Positions 59,754-64,000 of a stretch of DNA of 64,000 nucleotides are shown in pieces (within the stretch, counting starts at the first letter, position 1; every line of letters starts with the position of its first letter). Under the pieces are notes generated by a model, which did not search any database, was not told the origin of the DNA, and saw nothing but the letters and a program-made list of their open reading frames with translations. The stretch lies in the NCBI RefSeq assembly GCF_947488465.1, contig NZ_CANKZA010000006.1:124001-188000 (forward strand), written 5' to 3'. The translations under genes were made by a program, and so were the position numbers. This DNA comes from an uncultured Microbacterium sp. (GTDB taxonomy: Bacteria; Actinomycetota; Actinomycetes; Actinomycetales; Microbacteriaceae).

Positions 59754-60683
59754 ATGAACGACTTGAGAGCCCGGGTACGTGATCTACCTGGCCCGCCACC
59801 TCGCCAGGTCAACGAGAGCTATGTTGTGGCGCTCGACAAGGCGATCGAGGCCCGCCAAGATGAGCTCGCTGAACTTCAGTCGGCTGTGTCGGCGCTCAAC
59901 GATGAAGTCGTGGCGAAGACGACCGAGCTGGCGACCCTCACCAAGAAGGTCGACGCACAGCACGACAAGCTCACAGCCGACGCCGCGACCATCAGCCAGG
60001 TCGTCAGCACAGCGGACGAGCAGCTTCGCAGGGAGTGGGAGGCAGACCTCACAGCGTGGAAGAAAGACCGAGACACCCGCGATGCATCACTTGATGAGGA
60101 AATGGCTACCCACATTCAGTTGCTCGCGACCGCTGCCTTGACGGGCCGCCGCTTGGTAGAGCAGGCAGCGGGTCATCTCACCGCCGCCGACTGGGCTGGG
60201 CGTGCCAAGCGTGAGCGATGGAACGCCCACGGTCTGCGTTGGGCGTCGTTCGTCTTCTTCGCACTCGCTGTGGTCGTTGGAGCGTGGGTGCTATGGATCG
60301 CGATCGACAAGGACCTCACCCTGACGGTCGGAGATGGCGTTCTCCGCGGCGCCCTCGTCCTCGCACTCGCTGGCGTGGGGTCGTTTCTCACGATCGAAGC
60401 GCGCAGGCACTTCCGCGGGGCCGACAGCGCCGAAGACGTAAAGCTCGCGCTTGCCGCCCTCGAGCCCTTCTACGCGGGCGCGGCCGACGACGAGCGAGCG
60501 GAAGTGCGTCGCGCTCTCGGAGACACCGTCTTCATCAAGAACACGCTGTCGCGATTCAATAGCCGCGACGCCGCGAAGCATGCTGGTCCCACGAACGAAC
60601 AGCTGAACCAGATTGTCGATCTTGTTTCCAGGGGCGCCGACGCGACGTCGAAGGCCGCCAAGGTTGCCGGGGGCACCCCGTAG
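59754..60683 (+). CDS. Hypothetical coiled-coil protein with two membrane helices
   Basis: This 309-residue protein has a long coiled coil (residues ~20-115: LAELQSAVSALNDEVVAKTT, ELATLTKKVDAQHDKLTADA). It then has two close membrane helices, ASFVFFALAVVVGAWVLWIA and GALVLALAGVGSFLTIEARR. A charged C-terminal domain follows (EDVKLALAALEPFYAGAADD, TVFIKNTLSRFNSRDAAKHA). The arrangement, a cytoplasmic coil and effector domain around a membrane hairpin, recalls membrane-acting defence effectors, but no family is recognised. A strong terminator follows at 60759. Confidence 0.6.
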   Translation: MNDLRARVRDLPGPPPRQVNESYVVALDKAIEARQDELAELQSAVSALNDEVVAKTTELATLTKKVDAQHDKLTADAATISQVVSTADEQLRREWEADLTAWKKDRDTRDASLDEEMATHIQLLATAALTGRRLVEQAAGHLTAADWAGRAKRERWNAHGLRWASFVFFALAVVVGAWVLWIAIDKDLTLTVGDGVLRGALVLALAGVGSFLTIEARRHFRGADSAEDVKLALAALEPFYAGAADDERAEVRRALGDTVFIKNTLSRFNSRDAAKHAGPTNEQLNQIVDLVSRGADATSKAAKVAGGTP

Positions 60684-60758
60684 ACGTCGGTTGGACCGGC
60701 GCGATGAAGTGCACGATGGCGGCCACCTAAACGACGAACACCAGCGCCGTTCATTGGC

Positions 60759-60797
60759 CGCGGAGGACTCCACCTTCGCGGGGTGGAGTCCTCCGCG
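60759..60797 (+). terminator. Terminator after the coiled-coil membrane protein gene
   Basis: A perfect 16-bp stem, CGCGGAGGACTCCACC / GGTGGAGTCCTCCGCG, has a seven-base loop. Confidence 0.75.
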
Positions 60798-60992
60798 AAC
60801 TCGCAACGCCCGTTACCCGCGGAATCACGCGGAATTCCAGGCGTCATGCGCCTTCGCGGGAGCGTCGAAACCGACTCAGGGGTCCCCCAGAGGTCCCCGC
60901 GGGGGACCCCTGGGGGACCCTAGCCACATCTCCCAGGCGATTCCTGCCACTGAGCCCAACGAGAAAACCCCCGGCTGACCGGGGATTTTTCT

Positions 60993-61013
60993 GCGGAGAC
61001 GGAGGGATTTGAA
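60993..61013 (-). repeat. Second copy of the tRNA-Ser 3' end
   Basis: GCGGAGACGGAGGGATTTGA (plus A) repeats the acceptor/T-arm end of the fragment at 56158-56178 with one difference. Homology stops inside the T arm. It probably marks the other edge of an integrated element. Confidence 0.6.
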
Positions 61014-61143
61014 ATCGCGCCGTTGTCAATCGAAGTCAACTGAAACCGCGCGATTCCGAGGGTACTGACGTCGCCGACATCCGCTCCGATCAGGTCGATC
61101 CGGTTCGATTCGTGGCAGAAACGTGGCACAAATCTTCAGGCCC

Positions 61144-61830
61144 TCACAGCTCGTGGATCGCGGGGTTGGCCTCGATCACGGGCAGTAACCTCTCGATCTG
61201 GACGAAGAAGCGAGCCGCATCGGGGCCGATCGCGTGACACACGCTCCGCATGTCTCGACGAACCTTGCGGAGATCGTATCGATGGAGGGGTTCGAGGTGG
61301 GCGACTCGATTGCGGAGGTCGTGAACGTTGGCGACGCGGGCGACGATGCTTTCGGCTGACCAGTCACCCGGCCAGGCCGGGAACGCGTTCTTGATGGCGA
61401 CGGTCCAGAGCTTCTGCTTCGACTTGTTCGCCTTGGACGGGAGGAGGTAGCGCCACACGCCGAGCGACATCTGCGCCAGCACGTCATCGTGACTCACCGG
61501 CCGGTCGTGGTCCGCGGCGATGCGTCTAGCTCGCGTTGCCCCCTTCGACAATTCAGTCTGGTTCAGCGCGCGCAGCAGGTAGGGGTGCGGGCGCAACAGC
61601 CAGTGCGGCGTCCCGGCCATCCCGTCGTTCCAGATACGCAGCTCGCGATCGATGGCGTTGCGCAGGACGAGCTCGAAGACGTGGATCGCCTCCATCGCAG
61701 CGCCCGATGCGCGGACATTCCACTCGAACAGTTCGTGCGCGCGAGTGATGTCACCACCGGCGTCATCGAGAATCCGCTGCAGTCGAGCGTCGCCGACGAA
61801 TCGGGAACTCACAGGCTCGATCGGCGACAC
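61144..61830 (-). CDS. Abi-family protein (AbiD/F-like, HEPN type)
   Basis: This 228-residue protein resembles Abi_2 abortive-infection proteins: HELFEWNVRASGAAMEAIHV, FELVLRNAIDRELRIWNDG, MSLGVWRYLL and, near the end, the HEPN-type RxxxxH in NVHDLRNRVAHLEPLHRYDL. HEPN RNases of this group kill or arrest phage-infected cells by cutting RNA. It is a stand-alone gene between the island's right edge and the Wadjet operon, consistent with a defence cluster. No partner antitoxin is adjacent. Confidence 0.82.
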   Translation of the reverse strand: MSPIEPVSSRFVGDARLQRILDDAGGDITRAHELFEWNVRASGAAMEAIHVFELVLRNAIDRELRIWNDGMAGTPHWLLRPHPYLLRALNQTELSKGATRARRIAADHDRPVSHDDVLAQMSLGVWRYLLPSKANKSKQKLWTVAIKNAFPAWPGDWSAESIVARVANVHDLRNRVAHLEPLHRYDLRKVRRDMRSVCHAIGPDAARFFVQIERLLPVIEANPAIHEL

Positions 61831-61884
61831 ACAGGCTAGACTAGACGCACAAACACCGGACGCTTCGCGGATCGGTGCTTACAC

Positions 61885-61917
61885 ATAAGGGGCCCGGCGC
61901 AAGCCGAGGCCCCTTAT
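61885..61917. terminator. Terminator between jetD and the Abi gene
   Basis: ATAAGGGGCC / GGCCCCTTAT, a perfect 10-bp stem with a 13-base loop, lies 45 bp beyond the jetD stop. Confidence 0.75.
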
Positions 61918-61961
61918 CCTTTGCCCCACTTTGAGGTCGTCGCTACATCGCTGTCGGCTGC

Positions 61962-63107
61962 TCAATGATCCGCGTCATCCGGGAGTCGCTGAACCCCGAG
62001 CCGCGCGAGTGCGTAGTCCCACGGGACTCGTTCCTGCTCGAGGCGTATGTTCCCCTCGGCGCTCAGCGACTGGAGCGTCGCGCGTTCACCACGCGTGAGT
62101 TGATCGAGTACGCCGACGTTCGGACTTGGATCGATGCCCCACAGGTCGCGGTGGTCGAACAGTGTATCCATATCCATCAACGCCGACGTCGCGTCCACTC
62201 CCGCGGCTCGGAGTTGGTTGAGGATGGCGAACCCATGCGAATCCAGGTCCCCCCAGTACATCACCGCCTGGGCCCAGGGGAGGCGAGCCACGAGATCGAC
62301 GCGGTGCCCACCTCCGTGGACGGCGACTGCTCCGGGGACGTCCGGCATCGCGAGCACGGTGGCGAGGTTCTCGAAGACGAACACCCGCTCGGGACGGATC
62401 AGATTCGCTGCAAGGTCGTCGACCGGCGCCGACACATCGGTGAGTCCGTGGAAGGACAGCGACGGGTCGAGTACGCGGACCCGTACGAGCGGTGACGACT
62501 CACGCAAGCCGAGGTTGAGCGCGCCGGTTCCCGCTCGATGCAAGGACTCCACGAGCCCGCGACGAGTCTCGATCCACTTGGTGTGGATTCCCCGAATCGG
62601 CAGCTCGCGGACCAGGCGACCCGATCCCGGATGCTCGCGCAACCACGCGAGCACATCGACGAGTCGCCCGAAGTCGTCATCGTCGAGGTCGGCGATGGCG
62701 CGCGCATGTGCACGCAGAACGCCGCTCACGTCGAATCCAATGGACTCCCGCAGCGCATGGAGTCTCGCCACCAGAACGCGCCAGCCTTCCGTCTCGCCGG
62801 CGACGCGAGCGATCGCCTCCGCCCCGCGCAGCACCGCACGGACGGGGACTTCCTGCGACCCGATGCGCGACCAGTTGCGGACGACCCACTCGAGTTCTAT
62901 CCCTGAGCCTTCATCCAGGCCTCGCCAGGCGTCCACCCACTCGCGGACCCGCTCGAGGTCACCCAGCGCCTCGCGTTCGGTCGGCGGACGCAGCGGAACG
63001 TCGAGTACGACGGCGGTCTGCTGCTCAGCAGCCCACATGCGCGCATCACGGTCGAAGAGCTTCTTCGCTCGCGCGCGCACATCCGACGGAGAGACGTACG
63101 TGGTCAC
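61962..63107 (-). CDS. jetD: Wadjet anti-plasmid system nuclease subunit JetD
   Basis: This 381-residue protein has DUF3322 (N-terminal) and DUF2220 (C-terminal, Toprim-like) domains. Landmarks are RELPIRGIHTKWIETRRGLV, the Glu in ERVFVFENLATVLAMPD and the acidic DLD in VMYWGDLDSHGFAILNQLRA. JetD is the endonuclease that cleaves small circular DNA loaded by the JetABC condensin-like complex. The GTG start overlaps the jetC stop (GTGA). It is the last gene of the operon (jetA-B-C-D), as usual. Confidence 0.9.
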   Translation of the reverse strand: MTTYVSPSDVRARAKKLFDRDARMWAAEQQTAVVLDVPLRPPTEREALGDLERVREWVDAWRGLDEGSGIELEWVVRNWSRIGSQEVPVRAVLRGAEAIARVAGETEGWRVLVARLHALRESIGFDVSGVLRAHARAIADLDDDDFGRLVDVLAWLREHPGSGRLVRELPIRGIHTKWIETRRGLVESLHRAGTGALNLGLRESSPLVRVRVLDPSLSFHGLTDVSAPVDDLAANLIRPERVFVFENLATVLAMPDVPGAVAVHGGGHRVDLVARLPWAQAVMYWGDLDSHGFAILNQLRAAGVDATSALMDMDTLFDHRDLWGIDPSPNVGVLDQLTRGERATLQSLSAEGNIRLEQERVPWDYALARLGVQRLPDDADH

Positions 63108-64000
63108 GCGTGCAGCTCCGCGTGCGGTGAGGCCTGTGTGTCAGGCTCTTCGACGGAGAACACGACGTTTGCGAGCCGCGATGCCCTGCGGTCGGGGTTC
63201 GACACCGACGTGATCGCGCCCACGTAAGGCTCGAGGGTCTGCAGCAGCTTCTGCGGTGTGGCGAGGATCATGTGGAAGCCGAACTCGCGGAACACCTCCA
63301 TCGCGTTTCGCGTGTAGTGGCTGTCGGCCTTATCGAACGCCTCGTCGAGCACGATCGACCCGAACTTCGGGACGTCGTCCTCCTCTTCGGTCAGCTGGTA
63401 ACGCAGCGCTGCGGCGAGGCAGAAGATGACGAGCTTTTGCCGCTGGCCGCCCGACAAACCCTCAGCAGAGTCGTACACGCGTGTGACGCGGCCGGTGACG
63501 TCCTTCTCCCTCGCGAGGAAGCTCACATGAAGCCTCGTGTCGAGCACCCGCACCCGCCAGTCGGCGTCGACGCGGTCTTTGGATCCAAGTCGGCCTATCA
63601 CCCGCTGCAGGACGGCGAAGCGCTGTTCCGCACCGGCGGCCGACTCGTCCGACCAGTTGCCCTCGACGATGCGGCGGAGGTCGCCGAGGAAGTCTTCGAC
63701 CTCCGGGGTGCGCATCGTCTTCACATCGATCTCGAGGAACCGGTCTGCACCCTCGAACGGCGACCGCCCGAGCGAGGCGTTGACGGGGAGGATCCGTTCG
63801 CGGATGAGTCCCGGGGCGTCACGGAGGTCGCTGAGCAGATGCGCGACGACGTCCTGTGATCGCTCGCGCAAGAGCTTCCGGAACTCGGTCTCCTTCTCCG
63901 GCAGCCCGCGGGCAAGGATGCCGTCGCGCAGATCGCGGTAGCCGTAGCGATCGCGAATGTCGGCGGTGAGCTCGGCGGATGCCGCCGGCCACCCGAGCCG
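63104..64000 (-). CDS. jetC: Wadjet system SMC-like ATPase JetC (C-terminal part, runs off right edge)
   Basis: The frame is open to the window edge (299 codons visible). It contains the ABC signature AEGLSGGQRQKLVIFCLAAA, Walker B FGSIVLDEAFDKADSHYTRN and the switch region FHMILATPQKLLQTLEPYVG of SMC/MukB-type ATPases. JetC forms the DNA-extruding motor with JetA and JetB. The N-terminal Walker A, the hinge and both partner genes are outside the window. JetD follows with a four-base overlap. Confidence 0.85.
   Translation of the reverse strand, partial: RLGWPAASAELTADIRDRYGYRDLRDGILARGLPEKETEFRKLLRERSQDVVAHLLSDLRDAPGLIRERILPVNASLGRSPFEGADRFLEIDVKTMRTPEVEDFLGDLRRIVEGNWSDESAAGAEQRFAVLQRVIGRLGSKDRVDADWRVRVLDTRLHVSFLAREKDVTGRVTRVYDSAEGLSGGQRQKLVIFCLAAALRYQLTEEEDDVPKFGSIVLDEAFDKADSHYTRNAMEVFREFGFHMILATPQKLLQTLEPYVGAITSVSNPDRRASRLANVVFSVEEPDTQASPHAELHA

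Larger units (their letters stand above)
56156..61013. mobile_element. Putative small integrated island flanked by tRNA-Ser 3' sequences
   Basis: The interval lies between the tRNA-Ser fragment at 56156-56213 and a second copy of its end (GCGGAGACGGAG(A/G)GATTTGAA) at 60993-61013. Both sides also carry GGCGATTCCTGCC and a 19-bp GGGGACCCC repeat. Inside are a Fic module, a small monooxygenase and three uncharacterised genes. No integrase remains inside, so it is degraded or was mobilised in trans. Confidence 0.5.
60684..61143. other. Non-coding right junction of the island: terminators, palindrome, att fragment
   Basis: In order the stretch holds a hairpin at 60759-60797, a 39-bp near-perfect palindrome at 60881-60919 built of GGTCCCC/GGGGACC blocks, GGCGATTCCTGCC (60935-60947), a terminator-like CCCCGG/CCGGGG stem flanked by A and T runs (60965-60990), and the tRNA-Ser end copy at 60993-61013. 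No coding frame is convincing. Confidence 0.55.

Overview
This window is high-GC actinobacterial DNA. The codon use, the intergenic vocabulary and several Microbacteriaceae-type small families (the DUF7882-like pair, DUF4287, the DUF222/HNH nuclease, a MesX/MesD pair) point to a Microbacterium-like soil or plant organism. That placement is inference from gene content, not a measured classification. Most of the window is ordinary chromosomal metabolism, but both ends and several internal points are accessory DNA.

Layout. 1-1141 is the terminus of a Tn7-like transposon that runs off the left edge: tnsA, the start of the next gene, and repeated transposase-binding-like sites. 1360-6299 holds a DUF2207 membrane protein, a MarR regulator, a DUF4287 remnant, a DUF2804 protein and an endonuclease-domain protein. 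6334-6472 is a pair of palindromic REP-like repeats, and a second pair lies at 22149-22288. 6492-14816 carries serine dehydratase, amylosucrase, msrA/msrB (msrB has a grafted aldo-keto reductase N-terminus), a lipoprotein, and a LysR regulator divergent from mesX-mesD, the oxygen-dependent folate-independent methionine synthase. 14960-19151 has a short UvrA paralogue, a frameshifted membrane protein, a tRNA-Arg and an uncharacterised protein. 19257-21227 has a mutarotase and two head-to-head truncated genes (araA and an epimerase) that mark a deletion. 21321-30835 contains a repeat-rich secreted acidic protein, rhodanese, PadR, a small alarmone synthetase, oxidoreductases, small proteins, a fatty acid desaturase and a ROK kinase.

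30953-32446 is an IS110-family element whose 5' non-coding end folds like a bridge RNA. Its insertion point can be reconstructed in a palindrome at the end of a tiny ORF. It is followed by a MerR-controlled two-gene redox operon (33215-34878).

35392-50087 is carbohydrate-oriented: two GH36 alpha-galactosidases, an alditol oxidase, a glycosyltransferase, a serine hydrolase, an HNH nuclease, and a full alpha-galactoside uptake cluster. The cluster comprises the permease pair, the binding lipoprotein, an alpha-galactosidase and a divergent ROK repressor, but no ATPase.

50118-55981 contains IS21 and IS3 wreckage around a CPBP protease, DUF6326 and DUF2306 membrane proteins and a NarL-type two-component system. 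56156-61013 is bracketed by fragments of the 3' end of a tRNA-Ser. It looks like a small integrated island with a Fic toxin and coupled mini-antitoxin, a monooxygenase, and three genes of unknown function. Next to it are an Abi/HEPN protein and the end of a Wadjet operon (jetC partial, jetD), so the right end is a defence-rich accessory region.
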